Shown here: positions 48,666 through 56,873 of the stretch, piece by piece
How positions within the stretch are numbered: the first letter of the stretch is position 1
Layout of the letters: each line of letters starts with the position of its first letter
NCBI GenBank assembly: GCA_014860745.1
Contig: JACZJC010000049.1
Coordinates: 27,980 to 91,979 of the forward strand
Reading direction: 5' to 3'
Origin: Anaerolineales bacterium
GTDB taxonomy: Bacteria > Chloroflexota > Anaerolineae > Anaerolineales > Villigracilaceae
DNA length: 64,000 nucleotides
Position numbers and translations under genes: made by a program
The notes under the pieces: generated by a model
Database searches by the model: none
Seen by the model: only the letters and a program-made list of their open reading frames with translations
Told to the model about the DNA's origin: nothing

Positions 48666-50219
48666 ATGAAAAAGATTCTCGGCGAAAATTCCAGGTGGTT
48701 CTTTTTTTTCTTCATCGTTGGCGCGGGTCTGACGCTTGGCTTGGGTTGGTACATTCAATTCCATGCCGCCGGCAACGATTTCTGGAACATTCTGTACTAT
48801 GGCCGCCGCATGACTCTGGCCGAGCCTGAGTCGCTTTACAATGGGTTTTTCCCATTTGGATACGCGTTCCTGGTTGGGCAGATGCCGTTCACCTATGTGC
48901 TTCCACTGGCATATCTTCTCAATGCGCTTCTTGCGGGACTTTTCACTGCCTCTGTTTCGACGCTGATTTCCTACACCCGGTCCATTCCCGCCACAGCCAT
49001 CGCGTTTCTTTGTTCCATTACCGCCCCCTTTGTTTTTCAAAACGCGAATACCCTCAGCCCGGATATCGGCAGCGCCGCGTTCACAGCATTTGCGGTCTTT
49101 TTACTCTGGCGTAACCATTTTGAAGAAGACAAAACTGAATTAACCGGCTTGAATTCGATCTTGATCGGTATCTCTTTGGGGCTGGCATTTTTGTGGCGGA
49201 CTCATGCACTCGTCACCGCAACTGTAATATTTTTCGGCTATTTTCTGCTGGTTGGAATTCGCCCCATCCGTTCGCGGGCTGCGATGGTCGCCTCGTTTTT
49301 ATCCCTTGTTCTTTTGCAGGTGCTCATCAACTTATGGTCAGGACACGGCTTTTTGGAAACCGCGCAGGTGTTCAACGTCTACAAATTCTTTTACGGCGTG
49401 GATATGACGAATCCGCCCACGCCTGCCGATTTGGAAAAATATTCCATCCCTGGCATGATTCTGGAAGACCCGGCGCGGACGCTTGCCCTTATGAATATCC
49501 CCTTCAAATTTCTCCTCTCATTTGCCTGGTCTTCCGTCGCCTGCTTTTTATTGGCGCCAAAAGGCAGGTTTGCCAGGTATTCCCTTTTCTCCGTTTTATT
49601 CATCCTTTTGTATTCCATTCCCGTCGCAATAGGCGACAGCGCCCGCGCGCCGTTGATGTTGATGGGAACTTATACTTCCACGCTGGCGCTTTTGCTGGTG
49701 ATCCTCTCGGAGCAGGCTAAAAAATATTTTGGCCGCATTAAATGGAGCCAAGCCATTGTGCTTGTTTTATTTCTTGCGGCGGGGACGAAAACATTTTATT
49801 GGTGGCTGCTCCAGGATATCGATTTTATCCGTGCCAACCGGGCGGAGCGCAGGGCTCTCGCAGTTCTCGAGCAAACCTTGCTTCTCAGCGGAATGAAATC
49901 ACCAACCGAAACCTTTGCAGACCGCTACGATTTTTATACGCCAAACACTTTACCCTACCGGTCGCGTCAAATCGGTAATTGGTCGGAGGATTGGGTCTGG
50001 GGATTCAGCGATGAATTCCCCCTGCTGCCAAACGACTCGTGGGAATCATTTGCGAAAGCCTGCCGGGAGCAGGGAATCCGCTTCCTTCTCCTTTCACCTA
50101 ATAGTTCCTATCGTGGAGAATTTTTCCCGCCCATTTACGATGGCGAAGTCGCCCCGGAAACCCTAGGCCTGAGATATATCGGTCAAAGAGGGAAAATCAG
50201 GATATATGAGTTCAAATAA
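48666..50219 (+). CDS. Polytopic membrane protein, GT-C-like, uncharacterised
   Basis: A 517-residue protein with about 10 hydrophobic helices and a soluble tail of about 110 residues. The first loop lacks the DE pair of GT39 proteins and reads AGNDFWNILYYGRR. The tail ends in a block with NWSEDWVWGF. It resembles dolichyl-phosphate-mannose-protein mannosyltransferase-like membrane proteins that are frequent in such genomes, but no catalytic residue can be assigned. It is in an operon with the MFS gene, 5 bp upstream, and ends at a strong terminator. Confidence 0.55.
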   Translation: MKKILGENSRWFFFFFIVGAGLTLGLGWYIQFHAAGNDFWNILYYGRRMTLAEPESLYNGFFPFGYAFLVGQMPFTYVLPLAYLLNALLAGLFTASVSTLISYTRSIPATAIAFLCSITAPFVFQNANTLSPDIGSAAFTAFAVFLLWRNHFEEDKTELTGLNSILIGISLGLAFLWRTHALVTATVIFFGYFLLVGIRPIRSRAAMVASFLSLVLLQVLINLWSGHGFLETAQVFNVYKFFYGVDMTNPPTPADLEKYSIPGMILEDPARTLALMNIPFKFLLSFAWSSVACFLLAPKGRFARYSLFSVLFILLYSIPVAIGDSARAPLMLMGTYTSTLALLLVILSEQAKKYFGRIKWSQAIVLVLFLAAGTKTFYWWLLQDIDFIRANRAERRALAVLEQTLLLSGMKSPTETFADRYDFYTPNTLPYRSRQIGNWSEDWVWGFSDEFPLLPNDSWESFAKACREQGIRFLLLSPNSSYRGEFFPPIYDGEVAPETLGLRYIGQRGKIRIYEFK

Positions 50220-50255
50220 AAAGAGAGGCTGCAGGTGATCGCGCAGCCTCTCTTT
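50220..50255. terminator. Bidirectional terminator
   Basis: AAAGAGAGGCTGC/GCAGCCTCTCTTT stem with a 10-base loop between the convergent 48666 and 50278 genes. Confidence 0.85.
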
Positions 50256-50277
50256 GTTTCTATTTCGTTTACAGAAA

Positions 50278-50976
50278 TTACCCAGACCGTTTTGTTTTTA
50301 CTCCGCTTTTCATGCCAGTGGACCTCAATCCTTTTACACCCGGAGTCACCTTGGGCTTGGCGGTGGCCGGGGCAGCTGCAGTTTTTATCTGTTTGCCAAA
50401 CATATTGAATGCGGCATCCAGGGTTTTGGCGGCGGTGGCTTCATCCAGGCCGGTGGAGCGGGATATTTCACTGACCATGCCGCTGGTCTGGTAGATGTTC
50501 TTGTCTATTTTCCCTGAGTTCATTTGACCCAGCAAGGCATCGAGATTGAAGGAGTTTGAGTCCCTGCCCGAGGTGGGGTGATGAGCGAGAAGTTTGTAAG
50601 CGACAAAGGAAACCACGGTCATGGCGATTTGAGGAGGGATGTTCATCTTCTTGGCGAGTTTCCCCACATACGGCTCCAGCAGCAGCATGATCGGGTTGCC
50701 GCCCGCAAAGGATGACTGCATTCCGGTGCTGCCCTGATTACCGCCCATGACCATTTCCAGCAGGCCCATCATGTCACCGAGTCCGCCAGTTTGTTGCTGT
50801 GATTGCTGCTGTTGTTGGTAGTAGCTGGGGGGAGCAATGGGTGCATGAGATTGGCCCTGCGATTGTGCGCCACCCAATAGCCCGCCGATCAGTTGAGTCA
50901 TCGGGTCTGCGCCTTGTTGTGAACCCCCCTGCTGGCGAGAATTGACAAGCACTTTGAGGATATCTTCCATCGACAT
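50278..50976 (-). CDS. Gln-rich uncharacterised protein (DUF937-like)
   Basis: A 232-residue soluble protein. It starts MSMEDILKVL, then has GGLLGG and a Gln/Ser-rich tract (about 40-70), a central helical region with KKMNIPPQIA and LAHHPTSGR, and a basic C-terminus with AKPKVTPGVK. The mix of short GGLLGG and FxxLL motifs resembles DUF937 proteins. No function is known. An AAGGAG site supports the start at 50976. It is downstream of the fmdB-type gene, from which it is separated by a terminator. Confidence 0.6.
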   Translation of the reverse strand: MSMEDILKVLVNSRQQGGSQQGADPMTQLIGGLLGGAQSQGQSHAPIAPPSYYQQQQQSQQQTGGLGDMMGLLEMVMGGNQGSTGMQSSFAGGNPIMLLLEPYVGKLAKKMNIPPQIAMTVVSFVAYKLLAHHPTSGRDSNSFNLDALLGQMNSGKIDKNIYQTSGMVSEISRSTGLDEATAAKTLDAAFNMFGKQIKTAAAPATAKPKVTPGVKGLRSTGMKSGVKTKRSG

Positions 50977-51000
50977 AATATTCTCCTTGGTAATTACAAA

Positions 51001-51024
51001 AAAGCGCGACGAACGTCGCGCTTT
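51001..51024 (-). terminator. Terminator of the fmdB-type gene
   Basis: AAAGCGCGAC/GTCGCGCTTT stem with a GAAC loop, followed on the minus strand by TTTTGTAATT. Confidence 0.85.
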
Positions 51025-51036
51025 CAAAATCGTTGC

Positions 51037-51318
51037 TTATTCTGACGCCTCGCTCGATGCGGTTTTGCTTTCCTTGGACGGAGAGTCTTTTTTCTCTTTG
51101 GCGTCGGTTTTTTTCGGTGGGGTTGATTCGCCCGAGGGCGATTTGTGATCTGTCGCGTAGAAGCCCGAGCCTTTAAAGATAACCTTGGTGGGGGTGATTA
51201 CCTTCTTGAGCGCTTTTTTGCGGCATTCGGGGCAGGTTTTGAGGGGCGCATCTGTGAAGGACTGGTGTCGTTCGAATTGGACGCCGCATGATTCACAACG
51301 ATAGGTATAAACTGGCAT
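51037..51318 (-). CDS. FmdB-family zinc ribbon protein
   Basis: A 93-residue protein. The N-terminal zinc ribbon reads PVYTYRCESCG with a second knuckle CPECRKK, as in FmdB/CxxC regulatory proteins. It continues VITPTKVIFKGSGFYATD, the family's second signature. The C-terminal 35 residues are a Lys/Ser/Pro-rich tail. FmdB was named from formamidase clusters, and its role is not firmly known. It starts at 51318 with AAGGAG upstream and has an excellent promoter, so it is likely well expressed. It is divergent from the selenoprotein gene. Confidence 0.85.
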   Translation of the reverse strand: MPVYTYRCESCGVQFERHQSFTDAPLKTCPECRKKALKKVITPTKVIFKGSGFYATDHKSPSGESTPPKKTDAKEKKDSPSKESKTASSEASE

Positions 51319-51354
51319 TTTTAATCTCCTTGCTCTTTCTAGTACATGTGCGGC

Positions 51355-51383
51355 ATTATAGCTTGCATGATTGCGTGTGGCAA
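51355..51383 (-). promoter_or_regulatory. Promoter of the fmdB-type gene
   Basis: Minus-strand TTGCCA (51378-51383), a 17-base spacer, TATAAT (51355-51360). Confidence 0.75.
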
Positions 51384-51399
51384 GCTTAAAGACGCGCCA

Positions 51400-51408
51400 T
51401 GTTATAAT
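51400..51408 (+). promoter_or_regulatory. Extended -10 of the selenoprotein-trpS transcript
   Basis: TGTTATAAT with the perfect TATAAT at 51403-51408, divergent from the fmdB promoter. The -35 region is weak. The leader to the ATG at 51485 is about 70 bases and contains a fragment of the TCATTGCGAG repeat. Confidence 0.5.
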
Positions 51409-51484
51409 TTTCTAACATATGAATTATACGTCATTGCGAGGGCAACGCCATGGGTTCAGCATTGACGAACATGCGGAGGCCTTT

Positions 51485-51724
51485 ATGCTAAAAGTTGAAA
51501 TTGTTTACTGCGCGGTTTGACATTACACCGGCCGGACCGTGAGCCTGGCGGAAGAGCTGCTGAAGAATTACGAACACGTCATTGAATCGGTGGCTTTGAT
51601 TCCCTCGGACGGAGGCAGGTTCGAGGTCAGTGTGAACGGGCAGTTGATCTATTCCAAACTGGAAACAAAACGCCACGCGGAAGCGGGCGAGATTCTAAAC
51701 TACATCTCCAAGATGGTTGATTAA
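51485..51724 (+). CDS. SelW/Rdx-type selenoprotein with in-frame TGA (CxxU)
   Basis: A 79-residue product if TGA at 51518-51520 is read as selenocysteine. The N-terminus reads MLKVEIVYCAVU, placing Cys9 and Sec12 in the CxxU redox motif of SelW/SelT/Rdx proteins. The frame then continues HYTGRTVSLAEELLKNY to GGRFEVSVNGQLIYSKLET and GEILNYISKMVD. The second half is the hallmark of the Rdx family, so the part before the TGA belongs to the same protein. GGAGG lies 5 bases before ATG 51485. A hairpin with a GU-containing 8-base loop follows the TGA at a suitable distance. Selenoproteins of this type are small thioredoxin-fold redox proteins. selA, selB and selC are outside the window, so a Sec system remains to be shown. 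trpS starts 10 bp later. Confidence 0.8.
51528..51551 (+). promoter_or_regulatory. Candidate bacterial SECIS hairpin
   Basis: CC(G)GCCGG / CC(T)GGCGG stem with one bulge on each side and the loop ACCGTGAG, which starts 16 bases after the TGA. Bacterial SECIS elements lie directly after the UGA and have a GU in the apical loop. Whether SelB would bind this one is not shown. Confidence 0.5.
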
Positions 51725-51734
51725 AGGATAACGA

Positions 51735-52721
51735 ATGGCAAAAAAGGGAAGGGTATTTTCGGGCGCGCGCCCGACGGGTCGTCAGCATTTGGGGAATTAT
51801 CTTGGGGCGATCAAAAATTATGTGGCGATGCAGGATGAATACGATTGCGTCTACTGCATCGTGGATGTGCATGCGCTGACCACTGTGGAGACCACGCAGG
51901 ACCTCCGGCTGAATACTTTCGAAATGGCCCTGGATTGGCTTGCCTCGGGCATTCGCCCGGACGAGTCGATCCTGTTTGTGCAGTCGCATGTGCCTGAAGT
52001 GATGGAATTACATACCTACCTTTCGATGGTGACCCAGTTCGGTAAATTGACCGACCTGCCTACCTTCAAGGAAAAGGTGCGCCAGCAGCCGGAGAATGTG
52101 AACTATGGCCTGGTGGGGTATCCCGTTCTGATGACCGCGGATATTGTGTTGTACAAGACCGACCTGGTTCCTGTCGGTATCGACCAGGCTCCGCACATCG
52201 AGTTTGCGCGTGAGATCGTGCGTTCCTTTAATTATCGCTACAACACCAAGGTGTTGATCGAGCCGCAGGTGCGTCACACTGAAGTTTTGAAGGTGGTCGG
52301 CATTGACGGCAGGGACAAAATGAGCAAGAGTTTGAACAATCACATTGAACTTGCCTCCACCCCTGAAGAGACCGTCAAACGCGTGCGCGAAATGGTCACC
52401 GACCCGGCACGCCAACGCAAGACCGACCCCGGCAATCCCGATGTTTGCAATGTGTTTACCATGCACAAGATTTTCTCCCCGCAGGAGGAAGTGGATATGA
52501 TCAATACCGAATGCCGCAGGGCTGGCATCGGTTGTGTGGATTGCAAACTTCGCTTTGCGAATAATTTGAACAAGCATCTTGAACCCTTCCGCGCCAAACG
52601 GACCGAGCTTGCTTCACAGGAAAGTTATGTGCAGGATGTTTTGAACGACGGCGCCAAACGTGCCCGCGCCATTGCCCAAAAGACGATGACAGAAGTGCGC
52701 GAGGCGATGCAGCTTCCGTAA
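51735..52721 (+). CDS. trpS: Tryptophanyl-tRNA synthetase
   Basis: A 328-residue class I synthetase. The HIGH-like motif is in ARPTGRQHLGNYLGA, the family signature DQAPHIEFARE follows, and the KMSKS loop is KMSKSLNNH. It charges tRNA-Trp. AAGGATAACGA precedes the start. It is probably co-transcribed with the selenoprotein gene. TrpRS length of about 330 matches. Confidence 0.96.
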   Translation: MAKKGRVFSGARPTGRQHLGNYLGAIKNYVAMQDEYDCVYCIVDVHALTTVETTQDLRLNTFEMALDWLASGIRPDESILFVQSHVPEVMELHTYLSMVTQFGKLTDLPTFKEKVRQQPENVNYGLVGYPVLMTADIVLYKTDLVPVGIDQAPHIEFAREIVRSFNYRYNTKVLIEPQVRHTEVLKVVGIDGRDKMSKSLNNHIELASTPEETVKRVREMVTDPARQRKTDPGNPDVCNVFTMHKIFSPQEEVDMINTECRRAGIGCVDCKLRFANNLNKHLEPFRAKRTELASQESYVQDVLNDGAKRARAIAQKTMTEVREAMQLP

Positions 52722-52732
52722 AACGGAATAGA

Positions 52733-52772
52733 GATTGGAGATTAGTGATTGATAGTTTATCAATCTCCAATC
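52733..52772. repeat. Microrepeat-derived inverted repeat before dtd
   Basis: GATTGGAGATT (52733-52743) and AATCTCCAATC (52762-52772), an 11-bp perfect inverted pair. It resembles the AATCTCCAAT/AGTGATTGA microrepeats that are low in complexity in this genome. Confidence 0.5.
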
Positions 52773-52791
52773 CTCAGTTACTTTCCCACTC

Positions 52792-53229
52792 ATGCGATTA
52801 TTAATTCAACGAGTTTCCCAGGCCAGTGTTAAAGTCAACCAGCAGACCGTTTCCAAAATTGGAAAAGGTCTGCTGATTTTATTGGGCCTCGGCCATGCGG
52901 ATAGGGAGGAGCAAGCCCGATTCCTTGCCGAGAAAGCGGCAAACCTGCGGATTTTTGAAGACGAACAAGGCAAGACCAACCTATCTATCCTCGATGTAAA
53001 AGGCGAAGCCATTATTGTTTCTCAATTCACTTTGTATGCCGATACCCGCAAAGGAAGGCGCCCTTCCTTTCTGGATGCAGCCCTGCCAGAAACGGCATCT
53101 CGGCTCGTGGACCGTTTTGCCGAATTGTTACGCGGGCATGGCGTCCCAACTCAGACCGGTCAGTTCGGCGCGCACATGGAAGTGGAAATTCACAACGACG
53201 GCCCCGTCACCATCTGGCTTGAAAAATGA
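52792..53229 (+). CDS. dtd: D-aminoacyl-tRNA deacylase
   Basis: A 145-residue enzyme with the family's two hallmarks: [17 protein letters not shown], and the C-terminal [10 protein letters not shown] containing the Gly-cisPro motif that rejects L-amino acids. It starts [13 protein letters not shown]. It removes D-amino acids from mischarged tRNAs. The next gene overlaps by four bases. Genomic company with trpS is functionally fitting, as both act on aminoacyl-tRNA. Confidence 0.95.
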   Translation: MRLLIQRVSQASVKVNQQTVSKIGKGLLILLGLGHADREEQARFLAEKAANLRIFEDEQGKTNLSILDVKGEAIIVSQFTLYADTRKGRRPSFLDAALPETASRLVDRFAELLRGHGVPTQTGQFGAHMEVEIHNDGPVTIWLEK

Positions 53230-53714
53230 ACAAAAGACCAAACGCCTTCCAAAAATCAATCCATCACATATTAATGTTGAAATGGGTCTCGGCGCTTCTT
53301 GCGGTTTTTCTTCATCACCTGGATGCAATCGCCTCGAAGCTAAGCCGGGGCAGGCACTCAGTCACGGAGATTGTCGGCCTGCCCGTCATTCTATTGACCA
53401 CCATCGGCGCAAAAAGCTGCCAGCCGCGCACCATGCCGCTTGTCGGCTTGTTCGATGGGGAAAAGATCGCATTGATCGGGTCAAACTTCGGGCGCAAAAC
53501 CAATCCCGGCTGGTATTACAACCTGAAGGCAAACCCAGCCTGCACCGCGCAGGTGGGTGACCGGACCGCCGAATATGTGGCCCGTCAGGTGGATGACCAG
53601 GAACGTGAGAAGTACTGGCAAATGGCTGTTTCCTATTATGCCGGCTATGAAAAATACAGGCAACGCACTGCCCCTCGCCCCATCCCGGTCATGCTTTTGG
53701 AGCCGGTCGAATAA
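53226..53714 (+). CDS. Nitroreductase-family deazaflavin (F420)-dependent oxidoreductase
   Basis: A 162-residue Ddn-like split-barrel protein. Signatures are the [17 protein letters not shown] motif, [22 protein letters not shown] and a [17 protein letters not shown] region near the end. These define the deazaflavin-dependent nitroreductase family, which uses F420 to reduce quinones or nitro compounds at the membrane. Residues 15-35 are hydrophobic and may touch the membrane. F420 synthesis genes are not in the window. ATGA overlap with dtd. Confidence 0.85.
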   Translation: MNKRPNAFQKSIHHILMLKWVSALLAVFLHHLDAIASKLSRGRHSVTEIVGLPVILLTTIGAKSCQPRTMPLVGLFDGEKIALIGSNFGRKTNPGWYYNLKANPACTAQVGDRTAEYVARQVDDQEREKYWQMAVSYYAGYEKYRQRTAPRPIPVMLLEPVE

Positions 53715-53887
53715 AATTGCCAAGATGAGAATTTCATGATAAAGTTGGGTTTGTAGGATGCTGTAGGTTTTCGTTGTGGAAGTATCAAAGAGATCGCTCA
53801 AAGCACAACATTTGAGTTGTTTAATTTGCCACCCGATGAAAGACATACTGCGTCACCTTATTTTTTTCTTTTGCTTAGGAGGCAAAA

Positions 53888-54097
53888 ATGTCTGAACGTG
53901 TCATCGGTACAGTGAAATGGTTCAATGGAACTAAGGGCTTTGGTTTCATCGAACGCGAAGGCGGCCCGGATGTCTTCGTCCACTTTTCAGCGATCAAAGG
54001 GGAAGGCTTCAAGAACTTGCAGGAAGGCCAGAAGGTGGAATTCACCATCGAAAAAGGCCCCAAGGGTTTACAGGCCGCTGACGTAGTGGTTCTCTAA
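53888..54097 (+). CDS. Cold-shock protein (CspA family)
   Basis: A 69-residue single cold-shock domain. RNP1 is KGFGFIE and RNP2 is VFVHFSAI, and it begins [15 protein letters not shown]. It is a single-stranded nucleic acid chaperone. TAGGAGGCAAAA gives a strong ribosome site. The 173-bp leader region before it (53715-53887) shows no gene, and a cold-shock-type long leader RNA could lie there, though no known element was recognised. A strong terminator follows. Confidence 0.96.
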   Translation: MSERVIGTVKWFNGTKGFGFIEREGGPDVFVHFSAIKGEGFKNLQEGQKVEFTIEKGPKGLQAADVVVL

Positions 54098-54108
54098 ACG
54101 AACTGTCC

Positions 54109-54145
54109 AAAAAGAGACTTGTTGCAAAACAAGTCTCTTTTTTTT
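54109..54145 (+). terminator. Terminator of the cold-shock gene
   Basis: 15-bp stem AAAAAGAGACTTGTT/AACAAGTCTCTTTTT, GCAA loop, TTT run. Confidence 0.9.
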
Positions 54146-54152
54146 ATTGGAA

Positions 54153-54243
54153 GGGTGCGTCGCACCTGACTCGATGGGGAAATGTAGATCGTTAGAATTT
54201 TCTGATTATTAGGGAAAATTAACCCGTTTGGTGCGACGCACTT
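54153..54243. repeat. 90-bp palindromic element
   Basis: Inverted ends GTGCGTCGCACC (54155-54166) and GGTGCGACGCAC (54230-54241). Each end is itself nearly a palindrome. It fills the gap between the cold-shock terminator and the DHODH-like gene and holds no gene. Confidence 0.6.
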
Positions 54244-54992
54244 TACGCGCCCGCTTCTTTCGGGACCCATAACTGGGCATCTGTTTCTACTGCCATTGCC
54301 CCCGCTGAAAGCATATCCGCGGCGTCCTTATCCGTCCATACTCCGCCCGCACCAACGACAGGCAGTCCGATCATCACTGCCGAACGGACCAAGTCCATCG
54401 CACGGGGGAAGAGGGATTGTCCATATAACCGCCCGGTGATTAACTTCCCCTTTTCATCCGCCAATGCCCCGCGAGGAGCTGTAAGGCTGATCGCATCCGC
54501 GCCTCGTTGAATTAACTTCGGCCCCAGACTTAATACCTGTTCATGCGGCAATGAAAAGATCAAAGGAATTTCCCCAACGCACATTTCCAGGGTCAATAAA
54601 ATAATGTCATCTGAAAGTAAAGGCGCGAAACCAAGCTGAACCGCCATTACGTTTTCAATATTTTCAAGCTCCCGTACCATGCGTTGTGTTTCTTCCGGCC
54701 GATCCGCCATCAAATGGACGATAATTGGCAGGTCTGCGCGGTTCCATTTTGCTGAATATTTTTTCAACACGCCGTTGAACCCGGGATTCGGCAGGCCGGT
54801 GTGGAGCAGGAATCCGCCGGGGAATTGGATCAAGGCTGTTGGTGTAGTCGGCAGGCGCGGGCGCAGGGAGATCGGATTCGTCACAAAAGCGCCGAAGGAA
54901 TCCTGCTGAATCCCGTTGTGGATATCCGGTGCGAATCCCAATGATCCCGCCGCGTTGATGATAGGTTTGTTAAAATATAAGTCGCGTTTCAT
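54243..54992 (-). CDS. Dihydroorotate dehydrogenase-like TIM-barrel protein
   Basis: A 249-residue protein starting MKRDLYFNKPIINAAGSLGF, which matches the DHODH/dihydropyrimidine dehydrogenase barrel start. The later ISLTAPRG and VVGAGGVWTDKDAADML fit the phosphate-binding end of the flavin barrel. It is about 50-80 residues shorter than PyrD and lacks parts of its standard catalytic loop, so it may be a divergent or degraded relative rather than PyrD. The ATG at 54992 has no good ribosome site, and the 90-bp MITE-like element lies just upstream. Confidence 0.6.
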   Translation of the reverse strand: MKRDLYFNKPIINAAGSLGFAPDIHNGIQQDSFGAFVTNPISLRPRLPTTPTALIQFPGGFLLHTGLPNPGFNGVLKKYSAKWNRADLPIIVHLMADRPEETQRMVRELENIENVMAVQLGFAPLLSDDIILLTLEMCVGEIPLIFSLPHEQVLSLGPKLIQRGADAISLTAPRGALADEKGKLITGRLYGQSLFPRAMDLVRSAVMIGLPVVGAGGVWTDKDAADMLSAGAMAVETDAQLWVPKEAGA

Positions 54993-55001
54993 ATGGTTGT
55001 T

Positions 55002-55091
55002 ATGTCGTTGCGAGCGCACCTTGCGAAGCAACCTCCTGACGATGAGGAGATTGCTTCGCTGCGAGTAACAAGTGCGCGGCTCGCAATGACA
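55002..55091. repeat. 90-bp MITE-like palindromic element, copy 2
   Basis: Ends TGTCGTTGCGAGCGCAC and GTGCGCGGCTCGCAATGACA are inverted with a few mismatches, and the inner pair GCGAAGCAACCTCCT/AGGAGATTGCTTCGC has one mismatch. It is related to 20221-20318. It separates the divergent DHODH-like and CoA-transferase genes. Confidence 0.7.
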
Positions 55092-55106
55092 TTATCAAGG
55101 AGAATC

Positions 55107-56294
55107 ATGCAGCCCTTACAAGGAATTCGTGTGTTGGATCTAAGCCGCGTGCTTGCCGGCCCATATTGTACGATGGTTCTGGGTGACCTGGGTGCGGAGG
55201 TGATTAAAGTGGAACCGCCCGAAGGGGATGAAACGCGCGGGTGGGGACCGCCATTTACAGGCGGGGAGAGCGCATATTATTTATGCGTGAATCGCAACAA
55301 GCGCGGAATGGTGGTGAATTTGAAAACTGATGAGGGGAAAAATATTTTACGAGAGCTTGCCATGCAAAGCGATGTGCTGGTTGAGAATTTTCGCCCCGGC
55401 ACCATGGAAAAATTCGGCCTGGATTTTGAGACCCTGCATGAATTGAACCCGAGGTTGGTCTATTGCTCGATCACTGGTTTTGGTCAAACTGGTTCCATGA
55501 AGAATAAGCCCGGCTATGATTTTATGATCCAGGCGCTCGGTGGATTGATGAGCATCACAGGCGAACCCGATGGTGAGCCGATGAAAACAGGCGTGGCAGT
55601 CGTAGATTTGTTCGCGGGGCAAAATGCGATCATCGCGATTCTTGCGGCATTGCAGGCACGCACGTTGACAGGGCAGGGACAGCAATTGGATATTTCTCTA
55701 TTTGATTCACAATTGGGCTGGCTCGCGAACGTGGCCAGTAATTTTTTGGTTTCTGGAAATTTGCCCAAACGGTATGGAAATGCTCACCCAAATATTGTCC
55801 CCTATCAAAGTTTTCAAGCCAATGACGGTTGGTTTGCCATTGCGGTGGGGAATGACCGTCAGTTCGCGAGGCTGTGTGAATTGCTCGGGAAACCCGATCT
55901 TGCGTTGGATGAAAAATTCGAAACGAATTCAGCCCGTGTTCAGAACCGAGAGGAGTTGATTGCTTTGCTGACGGAGATTTTCAAATCGAATTCCATTTCT
56001 GATTGGCTGAAAAAACTGGATGAAGCCGAAATCCCCTGCGGACCGATCAATACCTTTGAGCAGGTCTTTTCCATGCCGCAGGTGCGGGAGCGGGAGATGC
56101 TGGTGCAGGTGGATCATCCCACCATTGGGTCGTTGCCTATGGTGGGCTCTCCGCTTAAGATGAGTGGCAGCCCGGTCGAATATCGCCTCCCGCCGCCGTT
56201 GATGGGCGAGCACACGGAAATGGTGTTAACGGAAGTCCTGGGTTTTTCCAGGGAACGGGTGACGGAGTTGCGGAAACAGGGCTGCATCAAATAA
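55107..56294 (+). CDS. CaiB/BaiF-type (family III) CoA transferase
   Basis: A 395-residue enzyme. Starts MQPLQGIRVLDLSRVLAGPYC, the family III start, then LGAEVIKVEPP, YDFMIQALGG and an invariant Asp in the GYDFM region that forms the acyl anhydride. GRT-type DISLFDSQLGW follows. It moves CoA between organic acids; the acids cannot be read. AAGGAGAATC supports the start at 55107, which lies 16 bp past the MITE-like element. It is followed by an unknown two-helix membrane protein. Confidence 0.92.
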   Translation: MQPLQGIRVLDLSRVLAGPYCTMVLGDLGAEVIKVEPPEGDETRGWGPPFTGGESAYYLCVNRNKRGMVVNLKTDEGKNILRELAMQSDVLVENFRPGTMEKFGLDFETLHELNPRLVYCSITGFGQTGSMKNKPGYDFMIQALGGLMSITGEPDGEPMKTGVAVVDLFAGQNAIIAILAALQARTLTGQGQQLDISLFDSQLGWLANVASNFLVSGNLPKRYGNAHPNIVPYQSFQANDGWFAIAVGNDRQFARLCELLGKPDLALDEKFETNSARVQNREELIALLTEIFKSNSISDWLKKLDEAEIPCGPINTFEQVFSMPQVREREMLVQVDHPTIGSLPMVGSPLKMSGSPVEYRLPPPLMGEHTEMVLTEVLGFSRERVTELRKQGCIK

Positions 56295-56310
56295 TTTTTG
56301 GAGATCTCAG

Positions 56311-56823
56311 ATGGATACGGTTTTATTTTCCGCCTCACCTTTGAAGGCATTTACCGGCTTGTTATTCCTGATCGCACTTCTTTTCTTGCTTGGCCTGCTG
56401 AATGCCTTCGCGGCTATATTCCCTGACAGCAGGCGCAAGAAAACTCGTGCCCGGGTTGGCACGGGAATTGTCGGTTTTATCTTATTACTGACTGGTACTG
56501 CCATTACCATTACCACGTATAACTCTTATCTATCCGGAGATAAAACCGTGCAAGTGCGGGTGGTGGAAAAGAGGGAGGTGACGAGAAATTGTAATGGTCG
56601 CATCTGTACCGACTATGTCGTCGAGACCACGGATGGCGATAAATATTTTGTATTTGGTTTGGAAAAGGATATTTGGGGTGTAATCGAGACCAATGCCTAT
56701 TATCGATTCACTTATTACCCGGTCAGACCCCTGCTGGCAGACTATTTACAGGAAAACGAACCACAGGATTTATATGAAACAACCGGCAGTATCACACGGA
56801 TCCAAATAGCAAACTGCCCGTGA
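56311..56823 (+). CDS. Two-helix membrane protein, uncharacterised
   Basis: A 170-residue protein. Two hydrophobic segments (about 12-34 and 48-68) enclose a basic loop RRKKTRAR, and a soluble C-terminal domain of about 100 residues faces outward or inward. It reads RICTDYVVETTDGDKY near its middle and has three cysteines in the outer half. The fold is not recognised. It lies 16 bp after the CoA transferase gene and is followed by a terminator, so it may be co-transcribed. Confidence 0.6.
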   Translation: MDTVLFSASPLKAFTGLLFLIALLFLLGLLNAFAAIFPDSRRKKTRARVGTGIVGFILLLTGTAITITTYNSYLSGDKTVQVRVVEKREVTRNCNGRICTDYVVETTDGDKYFVFGLEKDIWGVIETNAYYRFTYYPVRPLLADYLQENEPQDLYETTGSITRIQIANCP

Positions 56824-56829
56824 TAAAAA

Positions 56830-56861
56830 AATCTCCGAGTTTTTCTGAAAACTCGGAGATT
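56830..56861. terminator. Bidirectional terminator
   Basis: 14-bp stem AATCTCCGAGTTTT and complement with a 4-base loop between the convergent 56311 and 56874 genes. Confidence 0.85.
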
Positions 56862-56873
56862 CATCTGTAAAGA

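Noticed and set aside
51539..51724. A 61-residue protein starting at GTG 51539
   Set aside because: It lacks a ribosome site and begins in the middle of the Rdx/SelW domain. The frame continues upstream through TGA with the expected CxxU motif, so it is the truncated view of the selenoprotein.
54243..54992. PyrD proper
   Set aside because: The protein is shorter than PyrD and the catalytic loop is not clear, so only a DHODH-like barrel is claimed.
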